A DNA stretch of 64,000 nt from T3SED10-47 sp046483725 (GCA_046483725.1 JAWOCQ010000056.1:1-64000), one strand, 5' to 3'. Shown: positions 43,698 through 53,690, counted from the first letter of the stretch. Made by a program: numbers and translations. The notes: generated by a model not told the origin, from the letters alone.

Positions 43698-45689
43698 ATG
43701 GCTAAGACGGCTGCGACCGAGGAACGCTTCTGTGTCAGGACCAAGCTTGAGCCTCAAGGCGATCAGCCCAAGGCAATCCGTGAGCTGGTTCGGGGGCTGA
43801 ACGAAGGCGCGAGGTTCCAGACCCTCCTCGGGGCGACAGGCACGGGGAAGACTTTCACCATTGCCCACGTGGTCCAGGAGGTACAGCGCCCCACGCTCGT
43901 CATTGCCCACAACAAGACCCTGACCGCACAGCTGTACGGCGAGCTGCGGGAGCTGTTCCCAAACAACGCCGTGCACTACTTCGTCTCCTACTACGACTAC
44001 TACCAGCCGGAGGCCTATATTCCGCAGACGGACACCTACATCGAGAAAGACTCCCAGATCAACGAGGAAATCGACCGGCTTCGCCATGCCGCCACGGCAT
44101 CGCTCCTGTCGCGCAGAGACGTGATCGTGGTGGCTTCCGTCTCCTGTATCTACGGGTTGGGTTCGCCTTCCGACTACGCATCGCTTTCCCTGACCCTGAA
44201 CGAAGGTACCGAGTACGACCTGGATGATGTGCTCCGCCAGCTGGTACAGCTGCAGTACCGGCGCAACGAGCTGGCATTCGAGCGCGGCACATTCCGCCTG
44301 CGGGGCGACGTCCTAGAGATCATCCCCGCCTCAGAGGATCACGGCTGGCGCGTGGAGTGGTTCGGAGATGAGGTCGAACGGATTACCGAAGTGGATCCTC
44401 TCACTGGAGACGTCCTGCGGCCGCGTCGGAGCATCACCGTGCCCCCGGCGACCCACTTTGTGACCCCCCAGCAGCGCCTTAAGCGGGCCATCGAGTCCAT
44501 CGAGGAGGAGCTGGACAAGAGGCTGGAGGAGCTACAGGCAGCCGGACGGCTGCTGGAGGCCCAGCGATTGGAGCAGCGCACAATGTACGACCTGGAGATG
44601 CTGCGCGAGATGGGGTACTGCCCGGGAATCGAGAACTACTCCCGCCACCTGGACGGCCGCACCGCTCACGAACCGCCGTGGAGCTTGCTCGACTATTTCC
44701 CGCCCGACTTTCTCACAGTGGTCGACGAGTCCCACCAGACGATCCCGCAGCTCAACGCCATGTACCACGGAGACCGCTCGCGGAAGAACACCTTGGTGGA
44801 GTTCGGCTTTCGTCTCCCATCGGCCCTGGACAACCGGCCGCTCACTTTTGAGGAGTGCGAGAACCGTCTGGGGCAGGTTCTGTTTACCTCAGCGACCCCG
44901 GGGCCTTACGAGCAGCGTGTTTCCAGCGCCGTGGTGGAGCAGATCATCAGGCCCACCGGGCTGGTGGACCCCAAGGTGGAGGTGCACCCGGTGCGCGGAC
45001 AGGTGGACCACCTGCTAGGCGAGGTCCAGGAAGTGGTGAACCGCGGGGAACGGGCCCTGGTGACCACATTGACCAAACGCATGGCCGAGGACCTGACCGA
45101 CTACCTGACCGAGCTCGGCGTGCGGTCCCGGTACCTGCACTCGGAGATCGATACCCTGGAACGGGTGGACATCCTCCGGGAGCTCAGGCTGGGGAAGTTC
45201 GACGTCCTAGTGGGGGTAAACCTCCTGCGGGAGGGGCTGGACCTCCCGGAGGTCTCCCTTGTGGGGATTCTGGATGCCGACAAGGAGGGCTTCCTCCGCT
45301 CCAACACCTCACTCATCCAGACCATCGGACGTGCGGCTCGAAACGTCCGCGGCAAGGTAATTCTGTACGCCGACCGCGACACCGGCGCCATCCGCGAGGC
45401 ACTACAGGAGACCAACCGCCGCCGGCAAATCCAATTGGACCACAACCGGCGCCAGGGGATCACGCCAAAGTCCGTGGAGAAGGCAATACGCGATCACTTC
45501 GCCGATGTCCGCCCCGTGGAGGAGCCGTTGGAGCTCCCTTCCGATCCGGAGCAGCTCTCCTACGAGGAGCTGCGTGAGCTGATTCGCGAGCTTGAGGGCA
45601 AGATGCACAACGCCGCGGAGAAGCTGGAGTTCGAACTCGCCGCCGCTCTGCGGGACAAGATCCGCGATCTGCGCCGGCTGCTTCGCTAG
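43698..45689 (+). CDS. uvrB: UvrABC excision nuclease subunit B
   Basis: The damage-verifying helicase has GATGTGKTFTIAHV (Walker A), SYYDYYQPEAYIP (beta-hairpin that clamps DNA), VDESH (motif II) and LREGLDLPEVSLVGILDADK (motif V region). QTIGRAARNVRG is motif VI, and the C-terminal UVR motif KLEFELAAALRDKIRDL binds UvrC. The 663-residue length is normal. uvrA follows on the same strand after 119 bases. Confidence 0.97.
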   Translation: MAKTAATEERFCVRTKLEPQGDQPKAIRELVRGLNEGARFQTLLGATGTGKTFTIAHVVQEVQRPTLVIAHNKTLTAQLYGELRELFPNNAVHYFVSYYDYYQPEAYIPQTDTYIEKDSQINEEIDRLRHAATASLLSRRDVIVVASVSCIYGLGSPSDYASLSLTLNEGTEYDLDDVLRQLVQLQYRRNELAFERGTFRLRGDVLEIIPASEDHGWRVEWFGDEVERITEVDPLTGDVLRPRRSITVPPATHFVTPQQRLKRAIESIEEELDKRLEELQAAGRLLEAQRLEQRTMYDLEMLREMGYCPGIENYSRHLDGRTAHEPPWSLLDYFPPDFLTVVDESHQTIPQLNAMYHGDRSRKNTLVEFGFRLPSALDNRPLTFEECENRLGQVLFTSATPGPYEQRVSSAVVEQIIRPTGLVDPKVEVHPVRGQVDHLLGEVQEVVNRGERALVTTLTKRMAEDLTDYLTELGVRSRYLHSEIDTLERVDILRELRLGKFDVLVGVNLLREGLDLPEVSLVGILDADKEGFLRSNTSLIQTIGRAARNVRGKVILYADRDTGAIREALQETNRRRQIQLDHNRRQGITPKSVEKAIRDHFADVRPVEEPLELPSDPEQLSYEELRELIRELEGKMHNAAEKLEFELAAALRDKIRDLRRLLR

Positions 45690-45808
45690 TTTGCCTGTGG
45701 GACTACCACGGCGAACCCATGGTGAGCACCCGGCCCTGGCGCTATGATTACTCTATTGGAGGTATGCCTAGTTAAGGAGGGAGAGCGCTCAAAGCCAAAG
45801 CGTAACGT

Positions 45809-48634
45809 ATGGAAAAACTGATAGTCCGGGGTGCCCGAGAGCACAACCTGAAGAACATCGATGTGGAGATTCCCCGGGGCCGACTGGTAGTGATCACCGG
45901 CATATCCGGTTCCGGTAAGTCCTCGCTGGCCTTCGACACCATCTATGCCGAGGGCCAGCGGCGCTACGTGGAGTCTCTATCAGCCTACGCCCGACAGTTT
46001 CTGGGCCTGATGGAGAAGCCCGATGTCGATTTCATCGAGGGCCTCTCGCCAGCCATCTCCATCGACCAGAAGTCCCGCTCCCACAATCCACGTTCCACCG
46101 TGGGCACGGTGACTGAGATTCACGACTACCTGAGGCTCCTGTTCGCCCGGATCGGCCGGCCGCATTGTCCCCGCTGTGGAAAGCCCATCGAGCGGCAGAC
46201 GGCCCAGCAAATCATCGACCAGGTAAGCGCCCTCACCGAGGGCACAGCCGTGCAGGTCATGGCACCGGTAGTGCGGGGCCGCAAGGGCGAATATAAGCAC
46301 GTGTTCCAGGAGCTGAAGAAGGAAGGTTTTGTGCGGGTGCGGGTGGATGGCGTCCTCCGCACTCTGTACGAGGACGTCCAACTGGACAAGAACAAGCGGC
46401 ACACCGTGGAGATCGTGGTGGACAGGATAAAGGTCTCCGACCGCAAGCGAACGCGGATCGCCGATTCGGTAGAGACCGCCCTGCGTCACGGAGAGGGACA
46501 GGTGATCGTCGAGGTTCTCGGACAAGGGGAGAGCTTGTACTCCGAGCACTTCGCCTGCGCAGATTGTGGGATCAGCATCGAGAAGCTCGAACCACGGCTG
46601 TTCTCCTTCAACTCGCCCTTCGGTGCCTGTTCCACCTGTGATGGCCTCGGCCGGCGGATGGTGGTGGACCCGGACATGGTGCTCGACCGGAGGAAGTCGC
46701 TGCGCGATGGGGGACTTCTCCCCTGGGCCACATCCAAATCTCGCTGGCTGTGGGCACTTTTGGACGGCACGTGCAAATCCTATGGCATCCCCCGCGACGT
46801 ACCTCTGGGGGAGCTGTCCTCGGAGCAATTAGACATCTTGCTTTACGGCACAGGCGGGGAGACAGTGCCCTTCAGCTACACCACTTCGCGCGGCCGGACT
46901 CGCGTCTACCACCGGGCGTTCAGCGGAGTAGTCTCCAGTTTGGCGGAAAGCTACCGGGACGCTGCCTCGGAGGATGCCCGACGGGAGATAGAGCAGTACA
47001 TGTCGGCCCTGCCCTGCCCGGACTGCCAGGGAGCGCGGCTAAAGCCTGAGGCACTGGCCGTGACCATTCAGGGGCAAAGCATCTGGGATGTCTCCTGGCT
47101 CCCAGTGCGGGACGCGCTGGAACTCTTCAAAGGCCTGAAGCTCTCTTCTCGGGAACAGCTGATCGCCCAGCAAATCCTGAAGGAAATCCGGTCTCGCCTG
47201 CAGTTCATGGTCGATGTCGGACTGGACTACCTCACATTGGATCGCCCGGCGAACACGCTGGCCGGTGGCGAAGCACAGCGCATTCGGCTGGCCACGCAAA
47301 TTGGCTCCCAGCTGGCCGGGGTGCTCTATGTCCTGGACGAGCCTTCGGTGGGGTTGCATGCCAGGGATCACCTGCGGCTCTTGGCTACGCTGCGACGCCT
47401 GCGCGACCTGGGAAACACTGTGCTCGTGGTGGAACACGATGAGGAGACCATGCGCCAGGCGGACCACCTGGTGGACCTAGGCCCAGGAGCCGGGATCCAT
47501 GGCGGGGACGTTGTCGCCTCCGGTGCTCCTCAACAGGTGGCCGCCGAGCGCCGCTCTCTGACAGGTCGTTATCTGTCGGGGGAGTTGCGGATACCCCTTC
47601 CCCGGGAGCGGCGGCAGGCAGGAGCCCGGTGGTTGACGGCCCGCGGAGCCCGGCAGCACAACCTCCAGGGGATCGACGTGCGGATACCGTTGGGGCTCTT
47701 TGTTTGCGTGACGGGAGTGTCCGGCTCAGGGAAGTCCACCCTGGTGGAGGATGTGCTGTATCGCGGTGCGACATGGCGCTTGGGCTATGCGGTGGGAAAA
47801 CCCGGAGCCCATGACGATATCGAAGGCATCGAACACATCAACAAGGCAGTGGTCATCGACCAGGCTCCCATCGGCCGGACCCCTCGTTCCAACCCGGCCA
47901 CCTACACCAAAGTGTTCGACCCCATCCGCCAGGTCTTCGCGGCCACGCCGGAGGCGAGGATGCGCGGTTACGCCCCCGGGCGCTTCTCCTTCAACGTGCG
48001 GGGCGGACGATGCGAGGCGTGCCAGGGCCAAGGAAAGGTTAAGATAGAGATGCACTTCCTGCCCAACGTGTACGTCCCCTGCGAGGTATGTCGTGGAACG
48101 CGCTACAACCGCGAGACTCTCCAGGTCCGCTACAAGAACAAGAGCATCGCCGAAGTGTTGGACATGACCGTGGAGGAGGCCACGGGTTTCTTCGCCGCTA
48201 TACCTCCGGTACGCGACCGCCTGCAGCTCCTGTACGACGTGGGCTTGGGCTACATCAAGCTAGGTCAGCCCGCCACGGAGCTCTCCGGCGGGGAGGCGCA
48301 ACGGGTAAAGCTAGCGCGGGAGCTTGGCCGTCGGAACACGGACCGTACGCTGTACCTTTTGGACGAGCCCACGACCGGGTTGCATGCCGACGACGTCCGG
48401 CACCTGCTGAACGTGCTCCAACGGTTGGTGGACAGTGGCAACACCGTTGTGGTGATCGAGCACCACCTGGACGTGATCAAGACCGCCGATTGGATTGTTG
48501 ATCTCGGCCCGGAGGGCGGTGACCAGGGGGGCCGTGTAGTTGCCCAGGGACCGCCGGAGAGAGTGTGTGAGAATCCGGATTCCTATACCGGTCAATACCT
48601 GCGCCGGGTGCTGGAGCCCCAGGAAGTCCATTAA
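45809..48634 (+). CDS. uvrA: UvrABC excision nuclease subunit A
   Basis: The damage-sensing ATPase has two ABC modules. ITGISGSGKSSLAFDTIYAE and GVSGSGKSTLVEDVLYRG are the Walker A motifs. Zinc fingers include CPRCGKPIERQ, CADCGISIEKLE with CSTCDGLG, and CEACQGQGKVKIEMHFLP with CEVCRGTRY. LAGGEAQRIRLATQIGSQL and LSGGEAQRVKLARELG are the signatures. The 941-residue length is normal. A TATGAT at 45743-45748 may be its own promoter. Confidence 0.97.
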   Translation: MEKLIVRGAREHNLKNIDVEIPRGRLVVITGISGSGKSSLAFDTIYAEGQRRYVESLSAYARQFLGLMEKPDVDFIEGLSPAISIDQKSRSHNPRSTVGTVTEIHDYLRLLFARIGRPHCPRCGKPIERQTAQQIIDQVSALTEGTAVQVMAPVVRGRKGEYKHVFQELKKEGFVRVRVDGVLRTLYEDVQLDKNKRHTVEIVVDRIKVSDRKRTRIADSVETALRHGEGQVIVEVLGQGESLYSEHFACADCGISIEKLEPRLFSFNSPFGACSTCDGLGRRMVVDPDMVLDRRKSLRDGGLLPWATSKSRWLWALLDGTCKSYGIPRDVPLGELSSEQLDILLYGTGGETVPFSYTTSRGRTRVYHRAFSGVVSSLAESYRDAASEDARREIEQYMSALPCPDCQGARLKPEALAVTIQGQSIWDVSWLPVRDALELFKGLKLSSREQLIAQQILKEIRSRLQFMVDVGLDYLTLDRPANTLAGGEAQRIRLATQIGSQLAGVLYVLDEPSVGLHARDHLRLLATLRRLRDLGNTVLVVEHDEETMRQADHLVDLGPGAGIHGGDVVASGAPQQVAAERRSLTGRYLSGELRIPLPRERRQAGARWLTARGARQHNLQGIDVRIPLGLFVCVTGVSGSGKSTLVEDVLYRGATWRLGYAVGKPGAHDDIEGIEHINKAVVIDQAPIGRTPRSNPATYTKVFDPIRQVFAATPEARMRGYAPGRFSFNVRGGRCEACQGQGKVKIEMHFLPNVYVPCEVCRGTRYNRETLQVRYKNKSIAEVLDMTVEEATGFFAAIPPVRDRLQLLYDVGLGYIKLGQPATELSGGEAQRVKLARELGRRNTDRTLYLLDEPTTGLHADDVRHLLNVLQRLVDSGNTVVVIEHHLDVIKTADWIVDLGPEGGDQGGRVVAQGPPERVCENPDSYTGQYLRRVLEPQEVH

Positions 48635-48679
48635 CGGTGGCATCCAGCCTCGCGTGCAGCTAAGGAAGGGAGGAGGACT

Positions 48680-49150
48680 ATGACGGTACGGTCGTTACTG
48701 GCCGAGCAACTCCGACATACGTGCGAGTCTGGAGTTTGGCAGCCGCCCTTGTTTGTGGCGGTGGAGGGATTGAGCCCAGAACAAGCTGCGTGGAAACCCG
48801 GACCGGGGCGGCATTCGATCTGGGAGATCGTCCGCCATCTGCTACATTGGAAGCGCTTTGTGCTGGAGCTATGGGACGGACGACAGGCCAGTCATGACGA
48901 TTGGGAGAGGCGTGACTGGGCCCCGTTTACCGTAGAGGAGTCGGCCTGGCCGCGCGATGTCAAGGAACTCAAGGAGATGTCGAAGGAGATCGCTCAGAGG
49001 GTGGCAGACCTGAGCGATAGAGATCTCGGATCCACCTTCCCCTACTGGAACCAACCACTGAGCGTCGTCCTGGCGGACATGGCAAGCCATGACGCTTACC
49101 ATGCAGGACAGGTCCAGCTTCTCCGAGCGCTGCAGACAATGGAAGGGTAA
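48680..49150 (+). CDS. DinB-superfamily protein
   Basis: The 156-residue four-helix bundle shows the metal-binding His positions of the DinB/YfiT fold: SIWEIVRHLLHWKRFV near residue 50 and MASHDAYHAGQVQLLRALQ near the end. Such proteins are metal-dependent thiol or hydrolase enzymes, often of unknown substrate. GGAAGGGAGGAGG lies before the ATG. It may be transcribed with uvrBA. Confidence 0.85.
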   Translation: MTVRSLLAEQLRHTCESGVWQPPLFVAVEGLSPEQAAWKPGPGRHSIWEIVRHLLHWKRFVLELWDGRQASHDDWERRDWAPFTVEESAWPRDVKELKEMSKEIAQRVADLSDRDLGSTFPYWNQPLSVVLADMASHDAYHAGQVQLLRALQTMEG

Positions 49151-49208
49151 CAGACACCACCAAGGTGAAACCTCCACCCTGCCCACAGCGTATATATGGT
49201 GGAGGTGG

Positions 49209-49946
49209 ATGACCGTGGTCAAGAAGATGATCCTGTTGGCAGCGGTGGTGCTGTGGGGAACACTTGCTGTGCAGGCGAGCACGGACCCCTCACCACTGGG
49301 GCTGGTCCCGGAGCCCGTTCCGGGCCTTGAGGTGTCCATATGGACGGACAAGTCCGAGTACACGGTGGACGAGCACGCCCGCGTCAATATCTGGCTGTCC
49401 CGCAATGCGTACGTTTACGTATACAACATCGACGCCCATGGACGGGTCCGACAGATCTTCCCCAACTGGTATTCCAGTGACCCGTACCTCAGACGTGGCA
49501 CGCACGTCCTCCCCGACCGACCCGATTACCGGCTGGGTGTGACCGGTCCGGAAGGTATGGACAGGTTGCAGGTGATTGCCAGCAGGCAGCCGCTGGGAGT
49601 TGGCACCGGCTCACCGGGAGATCCGTATCCCCTGCTGGCCCCTGATGCCCAACAGGGTCGCGCCGTCATCCAAGGGCTGGTACCCGAACCCAGCCGCTAC
49701 GTCACCGCTTGGACCACTTTCCGGGTGTGGGCGAAGGTGCAGCCGCCCACCTGGGGCTGGCCTTTCGCTCCGCGACCACCGTCCTGGAGCCCGCCGCATT
49801 ACCCGCCCCATGGATGGGGCTGGTACCACTACGACGGCGACTGGTACCTGTTCATCGGGGAGTGTCCCCCCGAAGCTCAGTTCTGCTGGCGATTGGGCGC
49901 GGACGGCCGCTGGCGCTTCAGCTGGCGAATACGGATAGGTAACTAG
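49209..49946 (+). CDS. secreted DUF4384-like protein with Trp/Pro-rich tail
   Basis: A signal peptide (MILLAAVVLWGTLAVQA) precedes a beta-rich domain with IWTDKSEYTVDEHARVNIWL and AYVYVYNIDAHGRVRQIFPN, the pattern of DUF4384 domains found in surface proteins. The C-terminus is rich in Trp, Pro and Tyr (WGWPFAPRPPSWSPPHYPP). ATG 49209 follows GGAGG by three bases; GTG 49215 has better spacing. Function is unknown; surface binding or wall attachment is plausible. Confidence 0.75.
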   Translation: MTVVKKMILLAAVVLWGTLAVQASTDPSPLGLVPEPVPGLEVSIWTDKSEYTVDEHARVNIWLSRNAYVYVYNIDAHGRVRQIFPNWYSSDPYLRRGTHVLPDRPDYRLGVTGPEGMDRLQVIASRQPLGVGTGSPGDPYPLLAPDAQQGRAVIQGLVPEPSRYVTAWTTFRVWAKVQPPTWGWPFAPRPPSWSPPHYPPHGWGWYHYDGDWYLFIGECPPEAQFCWRLGADGRWRFSWRIRIGN

Positions 49947-49951
49947 GCAAC

Positions 49952-49964
49952 GGGGACTGTCCCC
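49952..49964. repeat. GGGGACTGTCCCC palindrome between two convergent stops
   Basis: GGGGAC and GTCCCC flank a single T. The palindrome ends one base before the korB stop codon and lies six bases after the DUF4384 stop. It resembles the repeats at 52531 and 55792. It may act as a REP-type element or as a bidirectional RNA hairpin. Confidence 0.55.
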
Positions 49965-50822
49965 TCAAGCGAACTCGGAGAGCAGCGGCGCCAGCTCTTC
50001 AGCCGTCGGCAAGGGCCGTTCAGCAAGCGGTCCTTCCTGTAGCACCGGATGCTGGTCCTGGAATGTAGCTCCCTCGCGTCTGTACAGCACCCCCGTGAAG
50101 ATTCGGTCCTCGCCGCTTGTGGCTACGGAGAAGGCAGCCTTGCGGTCCGCAGGATTGTGTCCCTCATCCTCCAGTCGGAACACACGCTGCTTGAACCAGG
50201 CGAAGGTGTTTACCCGATTCCACACCGGACAGGGCTGCAGCACGTTGACCAGCGAGAACCCCTTGTGCCGCACCGCCTCGGCGATGAGCTCCGCCGTACT
50301 GGCCACATCCCCGGCAAAGGCCTGTCCGACAAACGGCGCGTCAAGCGCCAAGGCCAGGGCGGCTGGGTTGAACGGTGCACTCAGGGAGCCGAAGGGTTGC
50401 GCTTTCGTCTTATACCCGTGAGCCGCCGTGGGAGAAGCCTGCCCTTTGGTCAACCCGTACACGCGGTTGTCGTGCGCCAACACCGTGATATCCACGTTGC
50501 GCCTGATGTTGTGTAGTAGGTGATTTCCACCCTCTCCATACAAGTCCCCATCGCCCGAGTCGGCGATCACAGCGAGGTCATGGCGGGCCATCTTGATCCC
50601 CGCAGCGGCGGCGACCGTACGGCCGTGGAGGCCGTTGAAGCCATTTACGGAGACATAGTGAGCCATCTTCGCCGCCTGGCCGATTCCGGTCACAAGCACC
50701 ACCCGATGCGGCGGCAGTTCAAGGAAGGAAAGAGCCTTGGCCAAGGCCTGTCGGATCCCGAAGTTCCCACAACCGGGGCACCATGCAAGCTCTACATCGG
50801 TGAGATACTCCTTGGCATTCAC
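49965..50822 (-). CDS. 2-oxoacid:ferredoxin oxidoreductase beta subunit (KorB-like)
   Basis: The TPP-binding subunit has WCPGCGNFGIRQAL at the N-terminus and the TPP motif GDGDLYGEGGNHLLHN with DNRVYGLTKGQASPT. GTG 50822 overlaps the alpha-subunit stop (GTGA). With the alpha subunit it forms a two-subunit enzyme that oxidises a 2-oxoacid to the acyl-CoA and reduces ferredoxin. The small-subunit layout fits 2-oxoglutarate or branched-chain substrates; the substrate is not decided by sequence. Confidence 0.9.
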   Translation of the reverse strand: MNAKEYLTDVELAWCPGCGNFGIRQALAKALSFLELPPHRVVLVTGIGQAAKMAHYVSVNGFNGLHGRTVAAAAGIKMARHDLAVIADSGDGDLYGEGGNHLLHNIRRNVDITVLAHDNRVYGLTKGQASPTAAHGYKTKAQPFGSLSAPFNPAALALALDAPFVGQAFAGDVASTAELIAEAVRHKGFSLVNVLQPCPVWNRVNTFAWFKQRVFRLEDEGHNPADRKAAFSVATSGEDRIFTGVLYRREGATFQDQHPVLQEGPLAERPLPTAEELAPLLSEFA

Positions 50823-52498
50823 GCTTCCACCTCCCGGGCAATGCCCTCCGCAGTTAGCGGCCGCCCGTCGTAGCGACCTATGCAGCGCTCCACCTGCCGG
50901 CCGGTCTGCTGGGCGACAAGCTGGGCCAGCTGGCCGGTGGCGTTTGCTTCTACGGCAATCACCCGCTCCGCCTCGCGGAACACCTGTATTAGCTCCTCGG
51001 TCCGCAGGGGCCACAGTTCGGAAAAGTGTATCAGGCCGTAGTTACCGCCATTTGCGTTCAGCCCATCCACCGCTTCCCGGATCGCCCCATAGGTGGAGCC
51101 CCAACCCAGGCAAACCGTCCGGCCTTCAAACGAACCCGCAGGGTATAGCGTGGGCGGGGCCACGTCCTCCAGTAATCCCTTTTCCTTGCGCAGGCGCTTC
51201 TCGGTCATCTCCTTGCGGATTTGCAGATCCTCGGTGATCCGTCCGTACGAGTCGTGCTCGTCCGAATCGACGAGCACAAGCTTGTCGGAGACCCCGGGCG
51301 CGGCCCGCGGAGAGACCCCCGAATCGGTGAGAGCAAAACGGTCGTAGTTTTCCATGGCCGCGAGTTCCTCTGCCGACAGAAGGTGCGAGCGCGGAGCAAC
51401 CCGGCTTGCATCGAGCGGATTGCACACATTGTAGCTTTCCACCAGGTACTGATCGGTGAGGATCAGCGCGGGGACCTGGTGCTTTTCGGCCAGGTCGAAC
51501 GCCTTGCCCGTGAGGTAGAACGCTTCCTCCGCAGTCCGCGGAGCCACCACGTAGCGGGGGAACTCGCCGTGGCCGGCGTGAATCGCAAACAGGAGCTCCT
51601 CCTGCCCCGTGCGCGTGGGGAGCCCCGTGGCCGGCGCCGGCCGCTGGCCGATGTGGATGACCACTGGAGTCTCGATCATCCCCGCCAAGGAAAGCCCCTC
51701 CACCATTAGGGAAAAGCCACCGCCGGCCGTGGTCAGCATGGACCGCACGCCGGCGTACGCCGCGCCCAAGGCCATGTTGATGGCAGCGATCTCGTCCTCC
51801 GCCTGTTCCACCACCAGCCCCCACCGGCTCGCCCGCTCCGCCAGGTAGGTAAGCACTGCGGTGCCCGGCGTCATCGGATAGGACGAGACGTATCGGCACC
51901 CGGCCACGACCGCACCCGCGCCCACTGCAGCACCCCCGGTAAGGAGCATCCGCTCGCCCTTACCATAAGCTGCCGGGGGCACCTTCAACCGTGGTTCGCC
52001 TGCGCGCTGGGCCCCCAAGGCAAGCGCTTTCAGATTGAGTTCGGCCCTGTCGCCAAAGACTTCGCGTACCACTTCGGCCAGCGGCTCCTCGCCGATCCCC
52101 GCCACCTTGGCAGCCGCACCCAACATCACCATGTTGGCGGCGATGGGAAGCTTCAGTTCGTCCTTGGCCAGCCGCTTGGCCGGAATACGTACTACCTTGC
52201 CCGCCGCCTCCAGCTCCTCCTCACAGACGACCCAGCCGCCGTCCGCCAAGGTGGGCAGGTATTGGTCCAGCATTTCCTGGTTCAGTGCCACCAGCAGGTC
52301 TGTATCCTCGCGTGTGCCCCCCGTAGGCTCCTCGGTCAGCCTGACGGCGAAGGCGTTCTCTCCCCCGCGGATGCGCGAGTGATAGCTTTGTTCAGCATGC
52401 AGAGTAAGGCCCTTGCGAAAAGCACCTCGCGCCAGCACCGCCCCTACGGTCTGAACCCCCTGCCCAGCCGCGCCGACAATGCGGATCACAAGGTCCAT
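50819..52498 (-). CDS. 2-oxoacid:ferredoxin oxidoreductase alpha subunit, fused gamma-alpha (KorA-like)
   Basis: Residues about 1-170 are the gamma domain (IRIVGAAGQGVQTVGAVLAR) and the rest is the alpha pyrimidine-binding and C-terminal domains (GCRYVSSYPMTPGTAVLTYL, EDEIAAINMALGAAYAG, GVSPRAAPGV). The gamma-alpha fusion is the KorA type. The stop overlaps the korB start. Ferredoxin is the likely electron acceptor; no Fe-S motif is present in either subunit. Confidence 0.9.
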   Translation of the reverse strand: MDLVIRIVGAAGQGVQTVGAVLARGAFRKGLTLHAEQSYHSRIRGGENAFAVRLTEEPTGGTREDTDLLVALNQEMLDQYLPTLADGGWVVCEEELEAAGKVVRIPAKRLAKDELKLPIAANMVMLGAAAKVAGIGEEPLAEVVREVFGDRAELNLKALALGAQRAGEPRLKVPPAAYGKGERMLLTGGAAVGAGAVVAGCRYVSSYPMTPGTAVLTYLAERASRWGLVVEQAEDEIAAINMALGAAYAGVRSMLTTAGGGFSLMVEGLSLAGMIETPVVIHIGQRPAPATGLPTRTGQEELLFAIHAGHGEFPRYVVAPRTAEEAFYLTGKAFDLAEKHQVPALILTDQYLVESYNVCNPLDASRVAPRSHLLSAEELAAMENYDRFALTDSGVSPRAAPGVSDKLVLVDSDEHDSYGRITEDLQIRKEMTEKRLRKEKGLLEDVAPPTLYPAGSFEGRTVCLGWGSTYGAIREAVDGLNANGGNYGLIHFSELWPLRTEELIQVFREAERVIAVEANATGQLAQLVAQQTGRQVERCIGRYDGRPLTAEGIAREVEA

Positions 52499-52530
52499 GC
52501 TCGCTCACCTCTCTTGCGCGCTCCAGCAAT

Positions 52531-52551
52531 CAAAGGGTACTGTCCCCTTTG
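52531..52551. repeat. CAAAGGG...CCCCTTTG palindrome
   Basis: CAAAGGG (52531-52537) and CCCCTTTG (52544-52551) pair around TACTGT. The core ACTGTCCCC matches the palindrome at 49952. It ends directly before the stop codon of the small gene at 52552. REP-like. Confidence 0.5.
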
Positions 52552-52725
52552 TTAGCGGAGGCGCAAATAAACGTGCAGCAGGCCGCCGATGGCCGCCCCT
52601 GCGCCAGCACCGAACGCAGCATCCTCAAAGAACACCCCTACCACTGCACCCACTACCGCCCCAAAAACAAGGTCCCGGCCCAGGCCCCACCACAATGGTC
52701 TGGAGGCGCCTTCCGCTCGCCTCAC
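52552..52725 (-). CDS. small glycine-zipper-like membrane protein
   Basis: The 57-residue product has one or two Gly-rich hydrophobic helices, GRDLVFGAVVGAVVGVFF and AAFGAGAGAAIGGLLH. The Gly-x3-Gly spacing resembles glycine-zipper proteins that form membrane oligomers. GTG 52725 overlaps the porB stop (GTGA). It is inside the por-kor series, so it may be co-transcribed; no role is known. Confidence 0.5.
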   Translation of the reverse strand: MRRAEGASRPLWWGLGRDLVFGAVVGAVVGVFFEDAAFGAGAGAAIGGLLHVYLRLR

Positions 52726-53681
52726 GTTGCCTCGGCGGCGTCCTCTTGAGTCCACTTCTCCTTCTTAAGAAGCTGGTTCCAATGGCGGTCTACGGCCGCC
52801 TGGATTTCCTCGAGCTTGGGCTTGAGATCAGGGTTCTTGAACAGGTGCCGGAACCGTCCCTGGCCCTTCAGCCACTCCTCCACCGGAACGTGTTCTTTGG
52901 GCTTGTAGTTGATCTTGTACCGGCCTTCCACCACCTCATACAGGGGCCAGTAGCGGGTCTCAACCGCGAGCTTCGCCATGGGAACGGAGCTGTCGCGCTT
53001 GGTGCGCCAGCCCAACGGGCAGGTAACAAGCACGTTCAGGAACTTAGGGCCCTCGTAGCTCATCGCTCGCTCTACCTTGTTGGCCAGATCGATCAGGTTG
53101 GACACGGATGCCTGGGCCACGTATGGCACATGGTGTGCGGCCACGATGGAGGTCATGTCCTTGCGGTCCTGCGGTTTGCCGGGGATGGCGTCCCCCACCG
53201 GCGAGGTCGTGGCCGAGGCACAGGACGGCGTTGCGCTGGAGCGCTGTACACCGGTATTCATGTATGCTTCGTTGTTCAAACACACGTACAAGAAATCGTG
53301 CCCCCGCTCCAGGGCCCCGGAAAGAGACTGCAGGCCAATATCGTAGGTGCCCCCATCGCCGGCAAATGCCAGGAACCGGATCCGACGATCCATCTTGCCT
53401 GCCCGAACTAGTCCGTTGTAGGCGGCTTCCACCCCGGCGATCGTAGCTGCCGCGTTCTCAAACGCAGAGTGGATCCACGGCACGTTCCACGTTGTTCCCG
53501 GGTAGCGGCTTGTGGCCACCTCCAGACAGCCAGTGGCATTGGCCACCACTACGGGATCCTCAATTGCGTTAAGGATGGTGCGCACCACCATCGGCTCGGC
53601 ACACCCGGCGCACAAAGAGTGCCCGGGCGAGAACCGTACCCGGCTTTCCTCACGAGCTGCCAGCGTCTTGATGTTTGGCAT
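52722..53681 (-). CDS. porB: pyruvate:ferredoxin oxidoreductase-type beta subunit (PorB)
   Basis: The 319-residue TPP subunit has GHSLCAGCAEPMVVRTIL (the N-terminal Cys pair), CLEV, AFAGDGGTYDIGLQSLSGAL and NNEAYMNTGVQRSS for TPP and Mg, and the rest of the por-type beta fold. A good GGGAGG precedes the ATG. Acting with PorA, C and D it oxidises pyruvate to acetyl-CoA and reduces ferredoxin. A related oxoacid, such as 2-oxoisovalerate, cannot be fully excluded. Confidence 0.92.
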   Translation of the reverse strand: MPNIKTLAAREESRVRFSPGHSLCAGCAEPMVVRTILNAIEDPVVVANATGCLEVATSRYPGTTWNVPWIHSAFENAAATIAGVEAAYNGLVRAGKMDRRIRFLAFAGDGGTYDIGLQSLSGALERGHDFLYVCLNNEAYMNTGVQRSSATPSCASATTSPVGDAIPGKPQDRKDMTSIVAAHHVPYVAQASVSNLIDLANKVERAMSYEGPKFLNVLVTCPLGWRTKRDSSVPMAKLAVETRYWPLYEVVEGRYKINYKPKEHVPVEEWLKGQGRFRHLFKNPDLKPKLEEIQAAVDRHWNQLLKKEKWTQEDAAEAT

Positions 53682-53690
53682 TTTCCTCCC